This document shows, one piece after another, positions 51,991 to 64,000 of a DNA stretch of 64,000 bases. The notes under the pieces are model-generated. The model worked only from the letters and a program-made list of their open reading frames with translations, searched no databases and was not told the DNA's origin. How positions within the stretch are numbered: position 1 is the first letter of the stretch; each line of letters starts with the position of its first letter. The stretch lies in assembly GCA_036583965.1 (NCBI GenBank), contig JAZBQD010000030.1:115320926-115384925 (forward strand), read 5' to 3'. The stretch comes from Prunella strophiata. Lineage: Eukaryota > Chordata > Aves > Passeriformes > Prunellidae. Both the position numbers and the translations under genes were made by a program.

Positions 51991-52999
51991 TTAATATAAA
52001 TACAACAAAACAATGATTTTCTGAGTTTCAGGAATCCAGCAAGAGCTTGGAGGTGACTCAATCCCAAGTGGACAGGTCCTGGATGTGAAGCTCAAGCTCA
52101 TCTGTAAATCTGGGATAACATTGCCTTGAATCCCTTTTTGGGTACAGGCACTATGGAGAAGCAGGGAATTCACTGTGGATTATTCCCTGATGGCAGCTGT
52201 AGGATAAAAGTCTAAGAGCCATCCCTCAGTGACATAAAAGGCCAGGAAAAGTCTCTCTAGCAGGGCTCTCTCATGTTCATTTGGTCTAACTCAACTTTTA
52301 TGAGGAGAAACAGAAAACTTCAACCTTTGGGACAAGTTTATGGGAACTTCACCAATTCCAGAATCCCAGTGTGGAGATGACACCAACCAGTCTGATACTC
52401 TCCAAGATAATTCTCATTTGTTCAAGAAGTAGATACTGCACTAAATCTTTGACAAACTTATCCATTTAAGTATTTAGGTCACAGTAAGACTATACAATTT
52501 TTATTAAATACCAGTATCTCTGCCAGCATCAGAAGTTGGTAAGGGCCTTACCAGAGAAGTTTGGTTTCCTGGAGCATTTTTTTCCTTGACTAGCAATTCC
52601 TAAAATGGTTTTAATAAGGCAGGTTGCAGGAAGGAAATGAGGACAAATTAAAAAAAAAAAAAAGGTTTTTAAATCCTGACCTTATAACCCTCCAAAGAGC
52701 ACTCAGGATTGCCAAGTCCAAGGTATCCAGGAAATAAAAAAGCAAGAAAAGCTCTAGTATCCCACTGAAGTTCACACTCCCAAGAACAGCTTGGGATAGA
52801 TGGAAAGACTCCAGAACAAAGCCACTTTTCCAGCAGATCCTTTCTTTACTTCTGTACTAGTGATACTGAGCTGGTGTATTCCATGGAATGATGTGCTGTG
52901 CTTCTTAGGAAAGACTGCTGGGAAAAGGGAACTTTTGGTACAGTGCTGCTGCTGTTCCCATGCTGAGAAACAGCTCAACAAGAGGGTCCTGACACATTC

Positions 53000-53160
53000 C
53001 AGGGAGCTCTGGAGTGCCCATCCCTGGAGGTGCCCAAGGAAGGGCTGGAGGTGGCACTCAGAGCTGGGGACAAGGTGGGGATAGGGCACAGCTGGGACTC
53101 CATGGGCTGGGAGGGCTCCCCAACCATTTTCCAAATGATTCTGGGATTCTCTGATCCAGC
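53000..53160 (+). mobile_element. CR1 3' end
   Basis: GGAGCTCTGGAGTGCCCATC leads into GGAGGTGGCACTCAGAGCTG and a terminal TGATTCTGGGATTCTCTGAT. Confidence 0.83.
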
Positions 53161-55090
53161 AGCCAAGGCCTGGAATTCACCCTTTTTAGCTCAGATGTTT
53201 TTGTCTGAAATATTTCATGGACACTGAACCCAAAGCAACTCAGGGAAAAGAGAAATTTGGCTTCAGGAAAAGTGCCAAAGAAGGGGGTGGAGGGGGGAAG
53301 ACAAGCACCAAACACCAGAGCAGAGTTCTGTGCCTAAGGAACCTCAGCTGCTCCTGGAACTGAGCAGTGCCATGAAAAAAACCACAGAGAAACCAAGCAG
53401 GATGGACAGAGCTCACTGGAAAACTACTCAAAGGGATTAAGAAAATTAAGAAAGAAAATAATCAGACAAGCTGCAAGTCACCAGAGATACAGCATTTCTG
53501 AGCAGTTTTATTTAGTAAGAGGGAACCACTGATCATCTCTGAAGACAACCATGGTAATTCACACTCTCACTTATGTTTATTACCATATAAGAATTCCAAA
53601 GATTGGAATGGCATGGAGAAAGCAGGTTTTGCTGAGTACTTCCCCTGCTCCTGCCCTTAGTCCACCCAAAAATTCAGAGAAGCAAAGAGGATGGGCAAAA
53701 GAATTTCACTGCTTTTTTTCCTGCCATAAAGAGTAAGTGTATTGCCCAGTTTCCAGTTTATTTGAAGTTACTTTGGGTTGTTAAAATATGGATGGGCATT
53801 CAAATGGATTGATTCAGATATTAAAGCATGAGCATTCTGTCTACTTTCCCAACTAACAGGTAAATAATGATCAAGAAAATTTAAATAATTTGGGCTAAAA
53901 TATTGTGTATCTGAATACATGGATGTGAAACTGGTTGTCTATTTAAGAGGACAATCAAGCATGGAATTTCCAAAAGAGTTTGAGTTGGTTTTTAACATAA
54001 CTGGCCCAGCTGGTGGTTGTGTGGAATAGAAACATTTTTTATGTCTCCTTTGTAGAGAAGGAAGAAGAAAACAAAGCATCTTCCCTCCACAATTCAGCAT
54101 CTGGTATCAGCAGGTTCTACTCACAGCTTATACAGGGAAAATACCTTTTGTTAGAAGTTAACTTTGGGAACTTCAATTCATTTTTCAGTTTGTCCAAAAA
54201 GGGAAAACACATATCATGTGTGCACACCTATCTTTAGGGAATACAGAAGTCAAGTGAAAATTCAAAAGTAAATGAGAGAGAGATGAAACCTGGATGTTGT
54301 ATTTGTTTGTGGTATTGTTTTGGGGACAATGCACAGAAAATTAAAAACTTGGGGTTTCTTAAGTGGTTTTAGTGTTTAAAATGGGGATTTTTTTACTATT
54401 GGGGAAGAGAAAGGAGAAAGAACAAACAACTGAGCAAATTACAGTAAGAGAGGTGCTGGCAATGACCTGGGAGAAAAAGGGCACAAGCAGAAGTTAGAAA
54501 ACTGTTAAAAAGGCAAGGAAAAACTCCAAGAGGAACAGAAGGGAAAAGAGAGCAAGAAGAGAAGCATCAGGAGAGTCAGAGGCAGGAAAGATTCCCAAGT
54601 TCAGGCTGTGCTGGGAGCACACACAGGGCACTCTGAGACAGCAACAAGTCAGAGAGGCAGAGATGACAGAGGATGATTTACTGCAGGAGGGGTGCAAGAA
54701 TTCCTGGGAATGGTGTTCTCCAGGCAGTGCCAGTGCTCCCAGGGGCAGCTTACCCAAGCCCTGCCCCTGCTGCTGCCCACCCACACAGCCCATTCCAGCA
54801 TCCCCGAGCTGCTGCAGTGTAACCCGACTCCCACCCCCACACACACCCCAACGGTAAAAATATAAAATTGGCTATTTCAGCCAACTCAGGCCTGCACGCC
54901 TGATCCACTGGCTGGGCTGAGCAACAGCTGTGCCAGCACAAAGCAGGTGGGAGCAGGCAGCCCAAGGGAGGCAAGGGGAGCTGCTCAAGGGGTCACTGCC
55001 TTCAAAGAACTCCTGCTTGCACTCCTTGCCTTGGAAGAACTCTTCCAACAATTTCCCTCCAAGCTCTTCCATGATCTACAGGAACTTCCC

Positions 55091-55211
55091 ATCAAGCCTT
55101 CACCCAGGTATGGATATCTCCAAAATAAAGCCTTCAGTGACCAAAAAGCCATGACACTCTTCCAAGTGAACTGACTGCAAATCACCCCCAGAAGTTGATT
55201 ATCTCCTGCTT
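55091..55211. repeat. Dispersed duplicate, copy B
   Basis: The partner of 51864-51990 in the same orientation, 3.2 kb away, with shared blocks such as GCCATGACACTCTTCCAAGT and TATCTCCTGCTT. Confidence 0.8.
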
Positions 55212-55924
55212 GCCAGCACTTGGAACATCAGCAGGTTAATGCTGGCCCTCACCCCTCATAGATGAAACACAAAACCAATTCTTTCTTTTCATCCTTAAGC
55301 TTCTTTTGTACCAATTATTTCAAATTGGGCATAGGAACAGGTTTGGGGAGAGCAAGGTCATTTTCACCAGCCCCAGGAAAACATGGACAGATCTGAGTGG
55401 GTGGAAGGAAAAAGGGGAACAAAATCAATGTTTCTTCTGTTTTTCTCTGAATCTGCTGTCCTTGCTGTGCTGCCCTTCAGCACCCTCTCAGAACTGGAAT
55501 TATGTACCAGCCTATGGCCTTATCTCATTCCAGAGGACTGATCTGGATGAAAAAGAGATCATGAATTCTGCTCCAATTTCCCCCAAATTTAAGAGGGTGT
55601 AGCCACAGAAGACCAACAATTCCAGCCTTTATTCCCCAGCTCCAGTTACTCAGCTTCCCTCCACTGCCAGCACTACCAGCAGTGTCTCAGGACTCTGTCA
55701 CAAGTTTGGTCAGCTGAAACTAGAGCACATTACTTTCAGAGTTTTATTTAAGACATTTAGTCAGTTTTCCCTCTAAAATCCAAGCAAACTCAAGCACAGA
55801 AAAAGGTGGGTCACACCCCCAGTGGACACTGGCACAGGTAACTCTCTGTTGCCCAAACTGGTCACTGCTTAAGGCTCAGAACTCAGCCCTGCCAGAAAAC
55901 TGGAGCTTCTGGACTGGAGAGATG

Positions 55925-56075
55925 GAGCTGTGGATGTCCCATCCCTGGAAGTGCCTAAGGCCAGGCTGGATGGGGCATGGAACAACCTGGGAAGGAGTCC
56001 CTGCCCAGGGCAGGAGGTGGAATGAGACAACATTTACAGTCCCTTCCAACCCAAACCATTCCATGATTCCATGTT
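55925..56075 (+). mobile_element. CR1 3' end
   Basis: TCCCATCCCTGGAAGTGCCT is followed by the tail CCCTTCCAACCCAAACCATT and CCATGATTCCATG. Confidence 0.88.
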
Positions 56076-56689
56076 CCAATCACACAGAGTGGGCAAATCC
56101 CATAAATGCCTCCTTCCCCTTCCATATGAAAGAAGTTGTGTAAATGTCATATCCACTGAAATTCACATTTATTTGTTGCACAGATGCTTCTCATGTGCAC
56201 CAGGAGGAGAGCACACAGAAAACAACCTACCCAGTCAATCCAGCTATCCCAAAATGATACCATTTCCTGAAATACTCCATCACTTTTCCCAAAATTGAGG
56301 TATGAGGATCAAATGGGAAAAAAGGGTGCAAATTAAAAATCAGCATGCTTTAAAGACATGCTGTTTGGGAAAAACGAGTTCAAACCCTAACTCCCCCAAA
56401 TTTCCAAGCAAATCCTAAATTCCTTGAGCAGACCTCTATGTGGATGTGCTGAGTCACTCTCCAACCTTAAGAGGCTGCTTTTTCAAGTTACAGAGCACTC
56501 AGAATACAAACTCCAGGCAAATGAAACTGCAAATGCAGAGAGCATCCTGCTATTAAAGCATCAGACACAGAAACCCTTCAGCTCAGCTCTGCCCACTGCC
56601 TCACCCGGTGACTCTGGGCACTCATGGGTCACCAAGGGAAATACAAAAATATATAAAAATAGAAAAAGTTTTTTTATGGAAAGAGTGAT

Positions 56690-56865
56690 AAAGTTGTGGA
56701 ATGGCTGCCCGGGGAGGTGGTGGAGTCACCATCCCTGGGTGTGTTTAACAAAGCCTGGATGTGGCACTGGGTGCCAGGGTTCAGTTGAAGGGTTGGGGCT
56801 GGGCTGGACTCAATGATTTTGAAGGTCTCTTCCAACCCAGTGATTCTGTGAATTTTGTGATTTTG
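56690..56865 (+). mobile_element. CR1 3' end with intact terminal repeats
   Basis: GGAATGGCTGCCCGGGGAGG and GGTCTCTTCCAACCCAGTGA precede ATTCTGTGAATTTTGTGA, two copies of the characteristic 8-bp terminus. Confidence 0.9.
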
Positions 56866-59800
56866 GGCACTCACCAGGTGACTCTGGCCCATCACTTCAC
56901 CTTCTGGCTTTCAGTCCCTTGCTGGAGAGCAGCTCAGGGAGTGAAAGTTGCTTTATCTCATGCTGTGTGCATAGAAAATACACAAAGCTCTACAAGATAC
57001 CAAAAATCCCTGAATTCCCTCTCCTCATCCCAAAAAATAGGAGCTCATTGCCGTAGGTCAGGCTGGCAATAGGATACAGAAAGTTTGGGTGGATGGGGTT
57101 TTTTCTGTATGTTAGATCCCAGTCACTGAAAAACTTTTCCATGGGATGCTGGAAAAATCCAGTAGAATTTACTTGATTCAGGTACTAAAATGTGGCATGA
57201 GAAAGTCCCAAACCTAAAACCAAGTGTAGGGTCTGGACAGTGATCAATTACTAACTTTCACTTTAAAAATTTTAATTTATGTGTTTACTACATGACTAAA
57301 GATAGTTCAGACCACCAAAAAAGCAAGAGATGATTCTCCCATTTTTGTTGGTGCTTGAGTGCTTGACTTAGTTTGGGAATTTTTATGGAAATAATGAATA
57401 AAGTCAAGTGTAACTCCACAGAGACAGTCAAGACTGAAATGTTGGGAGGAAGGCCACACTTCCAACCTGTGGAATTCAACCCAGACCTGGTTTCTCAAGT
57501 ACATCAAGGAATTTTATGTCTTTGGCACTGTCAGGTTGGGGTTCAGAGGTTTCAGAACACACATAATGACTAACACAAAACTTAGAAATTGCATTTTGGG
57601 CCCACTCTGTGCTTGCTAAAAATGTATCTCAAGCTTCAGCCTCACCTCAAACCACAGCCCTCAGATTCTTTTGTTTTATGCAAACAAAAATCATGCAAAG
57701 ATGAAAATTAAGATTTGTTTTTTAAAGTAGCAGGGTCCAGCGGAAGAAAGTAACAGCAAAGCAGCTAAAGAAACCTGTATCAGAAAATAAATTCTTTTTA
57801 AATATGGAAGTCTGAACATCAAATTATTCATCCCATATTCAAAGTCTTGTATAGAAATAATCACATACTCTCACATTTCAATAAAATTAGGTAGCAACTA
57901 CAAGACTCAAAATCTCAACAAAAGAGTGAGGCCAACACTTACAAAATACTGGGTTATACTATGTAGGCCCAGGATTACACTTCTGAGGTAGAAAAAAATA
58001 GTGATAAATATTTCAAAAATGAGAAATGACATAAGGAAGGTCAGTTAAGTCCACCCTCTCTCTTAGCAGACTTTGGAAATACACATTAAAGGACAGCAAA
58101 TACAAGCTTAGGAAATCTTTGTCACACACACAAAAAATTATTGGCTGATCTCAATCAGAACATGTGACTGATTTAAAAAAAAATAAATTAAGAACTGGAA
58201 GTTATTACACTGGACAGAAAAGGGGGAGTAGAAGAAAGGGAAAAAACCCAAACAAACCAGCCCAAGACAGAAAACCTCCTGTGCCTCAGAAGGTGAGCCC
58301 ACCATGAACCTCTCAGTGCCAGGAGGAGATTTAATGACATGAACTACTCCAATGTGGTCTTTCCTTACTTTCAGATTTTCCAAAATGCCTGAGGTTGGGT
58401 TTTGTGCTGTGGAATCACAGCTCCAGACCCTACCCTGCCCTGCCCAGAAGTCACTGCCCACCTCCCTCTGGTGCTCCCAACCCAAGCCCCACGTGTGTGT
58501 GTGCTGGCAGGAGCCCTCAGCAAAATGTCACTTTGTCACATCAGGACATTCCTTCCTCCACACACCAAACCCAGGGCTGGTGGGCCTGTGGCACTCCATC
58601 TTTTACACCTCAGCTAAACTGAAACAGGTTTTTCAATAAATCTGTTCCATTTAAGTGGCATTTTTGTAAGTTTTGCAGGAGGGGGTGATTTCAAGATGCA
58701 TCACTGGAACCTTGTGAACTGTAAGGAGAACTTGTTTTCTCATTTCTTGAAATAACTGGGTGCTGATTAAGAAAATCCAGCAGAAAACTAGAATTAAATA
58801 CTCACTTTATGCAGGTGGAAAACAACCATTATACAATAGTTACACAACTCTTTCTTTGCATAATAAGAAGAGAAAAAAGTGGGGTTTTTAAACCAGCCTT
58901 CAGAAGACAGAACTTGATAACACCACGACTTGGCTAACTGGTTTTCCTTGCTTTATTGGCTTCTGCAATAAATTAAATGGAAATATTTTAACAAAAACTT
59001 GGGTTTGGGTTTACTGTGTGGCAGTAACCAAGTAAATGGGCACTGGGTAGAACCTTCAAAGCCACCTCTAGACATCCGTGTCCAGTTCTAATAGGAGAAA
59101 AGCATTTCTGGTGCCCATCACACAGAGCAAAGAGCTCTCTGGACTCCAGAGTGAGACCCAAAGCAGTCAGAGCTGCCAGCAAGCACCAAGGAAGGCAGTG
59201 CAGAGCCTGGGCTCCATCTGTCTCCACCTGTGCTCCTGGATTTCTCAAGGTTTCACCACTGAGCTCATAAAGTTTTAAAATGTCCATGCTGTGAACATGA
59301 CTCTGGTTAATTTAACTCCACAGAGATACATCAGAGAATGTTGTGATGGGTCAGAGACTGCAAGGCTCACATGGACACTGCAATGATGGAAAACACAGCT
59401 GAGACATGCTCAGACCAACCCTGCCAGGACACAGGACCAACCTCCCTGAAGGGCCACATCACAGAAAGGATTCCACCCACACCTCCAGATGATGAGTTTT
59501 AGACCTTCTATCATTCAGCTTTTGTACAGAAGACTATCAAATGACAATAATTACCAGAACTCACAACCTTTTTGTTTACAGAAGAAAACCCAAGCCACAA
59601 ACACACGGATTTCCCCAAGGCTGTCCTAGAAATTCTGTGGAGCAGCACATGAGGAATGGACAGGGAGCTCCAAGTCAGGAAATCTAACACAGAAAGAAAC
59701 AATACTTACTCCATGTTGTAAATACAAACCAAAACAGAAATCAGATCCCAAGAAAGGTCTTTGATAACACAACACAAACTCAAGCAATTCTTAATTGTCC

Positions 59801-60199
59801 TCATAGAAACTTTACCTGTATAAGAGTCTCTCACATTCTTTTCACTCAGACTTCAACTGCCTCATTTGTGATGCTGTCTCCAGTAGAGACAGTTCACAAA
59901 CACATGGATTCACTTGGAATTTAAGCTTTATAATTAAGTTTATAATTAAGTTTTACAATTAATAAATATATCCTAAGCTTCTTAAAAATAACAAACTATC
60001 ACAGAAAGTTTGGGGAGCTCAAGAGCCATTCCAAGTGAAGCTGTAGTAACTGGGGAGTTGCAGGGGAGTTGCACCTACTACTGCCTCTGATTTTGGGGCA
60101 AAGAGCCAGGAAAGTTTGGAGCCTTTGGTTAGAGCTTGACTTCAGCAAAAGTTTAAAAACTCTGTCAGGGACAGAGACAGGGGGATCCATGGCACCCTC

Positions 60200-60955
60200 A
60201 GCAAGTGACAAGACACAGAGCTGTGTGGGGCAGAGCCAGAGCAGGGGTGGCATCCAGAGGGACCTGGACAGGCTGGAGAGGGGGGGCTGGGAGAGCCTCA
60301 GAGAGCTCAGCAAGGCCAAGAGCCTGGGCTGCCATGGGCAATCCCAAACACAAACCAGGCTGCTGGGGAAAGGATGGAGAGCAGCCCTGGGGAGGAGTGG
60401 GGCTCTTGGCTGGGGAGAAGCTCCAACAGAAGAAGTTTGTTCTTAGCCTAGAACCCCCCATGCCCTGGGCTGGGATTGTGCCCCTGTGCCCCCTCAGGTG
60501 AGAGCCCAGAGGAGGCTCCAGGATGGGCAGAGGGATGGAGCAGCTCTGCTGGCAGCAAAGGCTGGCACAGCTGGCATTGTTCACCTGCACAGGAGAAGCT
60601 TTGGGCTGAGCTCAGGGTGGCCTTGCAGGGCCTGGAGGAGCCCCAGGGAACATGGAGAGAGACAATTTCCAGGGCATGCAGGGACAGCACACAGGGAATG
60701 GCCTCCAGCTGATATAAACAGATTTAGTTTGGATATTGGGAAGAAATTCCTAGCTGTGAGGGTGGGGAGGCCCTGGAAATGGAATTGCCAGAGCAGCTGT
60801 GGCTGCCCCTGGATCCCTGGCAGTGCCCAAGGCCAGGCTGGACACTGGGGCTGGAGCAGCCTGGCACAGTGGAAGGTGTCCCTGCCATGGCAGGGGTGGC
60901 ACTGGGTGGGCTTTAAGGCCCCTTCCAACCCAAACCATTCTGGGATTCCATGAAA
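60200..60955 (+). mobile_element. CR1 LINE, two sense segments close together
   Basis: The segment at 60200-60425 includes GACCTGGACAGGCTGGAGAG and GGAGAGCAGCCCTGGGGAGG. The segment at 60490-60955 starts GAGAGCCCAGAGGAGGCTCC and ends ACCATTCTGGGATTCCATGA. They may be one element with an internal rearrangement, because their order follows the CR1 consensus. Confidence 0.88.
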
Positions 60956-63900
60956 AATCTGATTTTATTGGGAAGACAGAGATCCATAGGTGCAATCACA
61001 CACACATCCAGCATTTGCAGGAAAGCTCCTTTTCCTGCACAGGCCCTGCCATAACAATCTCAGTTTCTGAAGGAACACTTTGACATTGGCAGAAAGTCAC
61101 CCCAAGTACAAAAGCACAGAATTCCAAGCTCAGGAACATCTCATGATGGTGAAAAATGTGCATTAAGCTGTTATTCCACAACACTGATCCAGTGTTTGTT
61201 GTATTTATGAGTAACTTCTATAGCAATGAAAACTACCAAAATCTTGTAACATTAACAAAGAAATCAATGTATTTCAAACACTAACCCTGGCACAGCATTA
61301 CATTAATGCCTAATTATCCACAAGTTGGAAAGAATAACAACAAAAAAGCCAGAATCATGATCCTGGAAAGTTACTGAGCTTCCAGTATCAATCAGGTTTT
61401 GAAAGAGTGTATGGAAACTGATTTGTCTGTGACCACACACACCCCCTCTATGTATTTAATGTGTGAGTCCTGTTAAAACTGCATTTAAAATCAGAATATA
61501 TGTGGTTCTACAGCTGTAAGTAGGGAAAAGCTGTAGTTACAACCAGACAGGGCAGAGATCAGTGTGAGGGAACTCTCAGTGACCAGGAAAATACAGAACT
61601 GAGGAAGTACCAAAACATTCACTTCCCTGACAACATTTCTCTCTTTTAACCCTTCCTCAAGTTTTAACTCAAACTGATACCAGGGACACAAAACTGCTCC
61701 CTCTATAAAGGAGATGCTGGATGTTCCAACAGCACCACAGTAAATGAGTTATTAGCAGTTTATGAAGCACAAATCATGAGCTGAACACATTCAGGGAAAG
61801 GGGACTGGAATGAAATGTGTTTGCAGTCAGGAAACCACAAAACCAGTGAACAACAGGTTTTTGGGACACTAAGATTTAGAAGTGTCACTGGAAAGTTCAA
61901 TTTAATTATTAAAATTATTTACTTATGCTTTTGTGAACTAGTCATCCTACTAATTTGATTTTTCCAGTAACTCAACAAAATTCAGTCTAATTTTTTTCCC
62001 ATTATTTTTTGAAGGAATGTCTCTGCCATCAGAAATCAATTTGTACATTTCCATCCCTCTCTTATTTCACCATCCAAACAGTTACCAAAAAGAAAGAGGA
62101 AAGTTTTCAACACAAAGAGGTATTAATGTATTATTAACTATTCTTTTAACTGACTCACAACACAGTCTATTTTTATTTGCCTCTGGGGGAAAAAGAAAAA
62201 GGGAGGGAAAAAGGAATATTAGGAGACTTTGGAACTTTATGTAACAGCAATTGAAAGCTTTGTCTCTCACAGCTGGAACAAAACTGACACTTAATGGAGT
62301 TAATTTTACTTTCATTTACTCAGTTTCACTTTCAGGTATTTGGTGCTACCCAGACCTGGAAACTTTGCATGGAGAATGTTTACAAAAGGTGTCAGCTCGT
62401 GGTGTTTGTGTTGCAGAAGCATTTCCCTGCTTGTCCCAAATTCAGAGCTGGGATTTCACTGATTTTGTTTTCATACAGGGGCCTGAAGCAGCAGCAGGGT
62501 TTTCCCACTGTGTGGATGCAGGCAGAGCTGGCTGGGAATTGTCTCCCACATTTCCCTGCCCTTCACCCAAAACCAGAAGGACAGGACACTTTGGAATAAA
62601 TAAGGAGATGATAAAGCCAATACCCTTCAAAGTGAGCCATACCAAGGGTTAGGACAAAGCAGAGCCCTGAAGGAATGAAATCCATTGGTACCAGCAAAAG
62701 CAGCTCAGTTATTTTTCCAGTCATTCTGGGCTAAATGAGAATTAAATACAGAATTTTACCTTCCTTCCCCAAAAGAGGAAAAGATGGATAAAGCAATGGA
62801 TAATCACTGCAATACTGTTGGTATATTGTGTCACCTTGAAGAGCCAGCACTGGAGAACTCCACATATGGAACATGTCTTTGTGGAAGTAACCATTCCTGA
62901 TTTTCCAAAGTTTCTCTGCTGTTTTTAAGGCATCCAAGGACTACAGTTCCCATCAGCCTCCTCCTGAAGGACCCATGGAGGTGAGGAAGGAAAGGAAGAG
63001 CATTCCCCTTCTCCTGATTACTCCTTTCTCCCCTCAGAATGCTCACAAGAAAAGCACTTGGCTCAGAGAGGTTTTTGGTATTATTTCAAATAATAAAAAT
63101 AACAACAAATAACAAAAAAAAAAAAGTCTTAGAACAAAAAAGAACTCTCCCTACATAAACATCAGAGCCTGAGTAGCCAGAAAGTTATTACATAATTTTT
63201 GTGAAAATGTATTTCTTATCAACCTCTTTGCAGAGATGAAACTGTAAACTCAACAAACAATGTATTGTACTCAGTTATAAAGACAAAAGCAGCAGTTCTC
63301 TGTAAATAATCCTATTCTACAACAACAGATCTATTTACAAAAGGATTTCAGAAGTTATACAACTCCCATAATATAAAGGTATCAGAAAGTTTTGTACTTT
63401 AATGTGGAGAACAGCTCTCCAAATGGCATTCAAAATGACCATGGAAAGGCTGAACAGATACCAGGCTGCAACTCTCACCCAAAACCACAAACTGTCCCAC
63501 AACTTTCAACCTGCAGCCCCACAGCCAGGCTTAAAAACACCTGAAATTAACAGGTTTTAAGAGGAATTCCCAAAGATAATCTAATTATAGCAACAAAAAG
63601 TGCTTTTTTTTGGTACCAATAGGTTTCAGTCTTCAAATCAGCACCCATTTGAGCTCGGATGAAGCTGTGAAATGCCTGCATGGCAAATAAAAGCTCCGTT
63701 TTTGAGTGTTTATTCTTTCCACATACCATCTGAGCAGGTGGTCCAGTTTCAAACATGACTTTAAGATGTGGCACATGTAAGCAAGCCTGTCCTAATTAAA
63801 TGTCACTTGAAAAGCTCCGAGGAGGCACAGTTTTTTCCCGGACACCAGTGGTGCTCTGCTGCTTTGTTTGAACTATCAGCCACTTTGCAGGTGCTAATCC

Positions 63901-64000
63901 CCACCCTGCACGACCCCCCCGAGTCCCAAACTGGATAAATTCCCGGTGAGTCCCTGGCTTTTCACACGAGGAAGGGAAGCCTGCCCATAAATCGGCACTG

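Larger units (their letters stand above)
42810..64000 (-). other. DYRK1A 5' intron (or upstream sequence), at least 21 kb
   Basis: Sequence right of the start-codon exon must be the intron leading back to an unseen 5' non-coding exon, because the 42809 boundary is a splice acceptor. It holds CR1 copies and a dispersed duplicate pair. I see no recognisable element at 42810-44225, 45025-47385, 47560-50565, 51070-51860, 51995-52995, 53165-55085, 55215-55920, 56080-56685, 56870-60195 or 60960-63800. I could not recognise any non-coding 5' exon, so one may be hidden here. Confidence 0.7.

Noticed and set aside
63930..63955. Good plus-strand donor-like site CCCGGTGAGTCCC
   Set aside because: It is on the strand opposite to DYRK1A, with no partner exon; a single motif is not enough.

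Overview
This is vertebrate nuclear DNA, most likely from a songbird (passerine). The window is almost entirely intronic. It carries many truncated CR1 LINE copies of the avian type (at least 25 pieces, mostly 3' ends), one solo LTR and several minisatellites. CpG is rare outside a few islands, and there is no sign of bacterial gene packing. The songbird assignment rests on the form of the CR1 3' ends, which share a near-identical core around GCTGCCCCTGGATCCCTGG, and on remembered avian repeat consensus sequences; it is an inference.

The only gene I can establish is DYRK1A, the dual-specificity tyrosine-phosphorylation-regulated kinase 1A, on the minus strand and incomplete at both ends. Four exons were found by conceptual translation and splice sites. 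They are a 36-nt exon with the start codon (42809-42774), an exon for residues 4-72 (12142-11937), an exon for residues 73-103 (1533-1441), and an exon for residues 104-166 with the nuclear localisation signal, the DYRK homology box and the glycine-rich loop (531-343). All junctions have GT donors and AG acceptors and keep the frame. The rest of the kinase domain and the C-terminus lie left of position 1. The distal 5' non-coding exon and promoter probably lie right of position 64000.

Layout from left to right: 1-1533 holds two coding exons. The 10.4-kb intron at 1534-11936 carries CR1 pieces, a 0.6-kb polypurine tract, a 295-bp direct duplication, and two abutting minisatellites totalling 1.85 kb. 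At 11937-12142 is a coding exon, closely flanked by CR1; a solo LTR sits inside the CR1 on its 5' side. The 30.6-kb intron at 12143-42773 contains a strong CpG island with CCAAT and octamer boxes (about 21240-22040), a 3-kb two-component satellite-like array (22586-25551), a 49-bp array, a 16-bp array and more CR1. At 42774-42809 is the start-codon exon, which has two upstream ATGs. From 42810 to 64000 is the 5' intron, with CR1 copies, a dispersed duplicate pair and nothing clearly coding.

The most notable points are the compact upstream-ORF arrangement in the DYRK1A start exon, including a 75-codon frame that overlaps the kinase N-terminus; the intronic CpG island as a candidate alternative promoter; the organisation of the 3-kb array; two CR1 3' ends that share the same downstream sequence; and the absence of the nine-residue isoform segment known from human DYRK1A. 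I found no wholly new gene system. All family assignments are from recognition by eye, without database searches.
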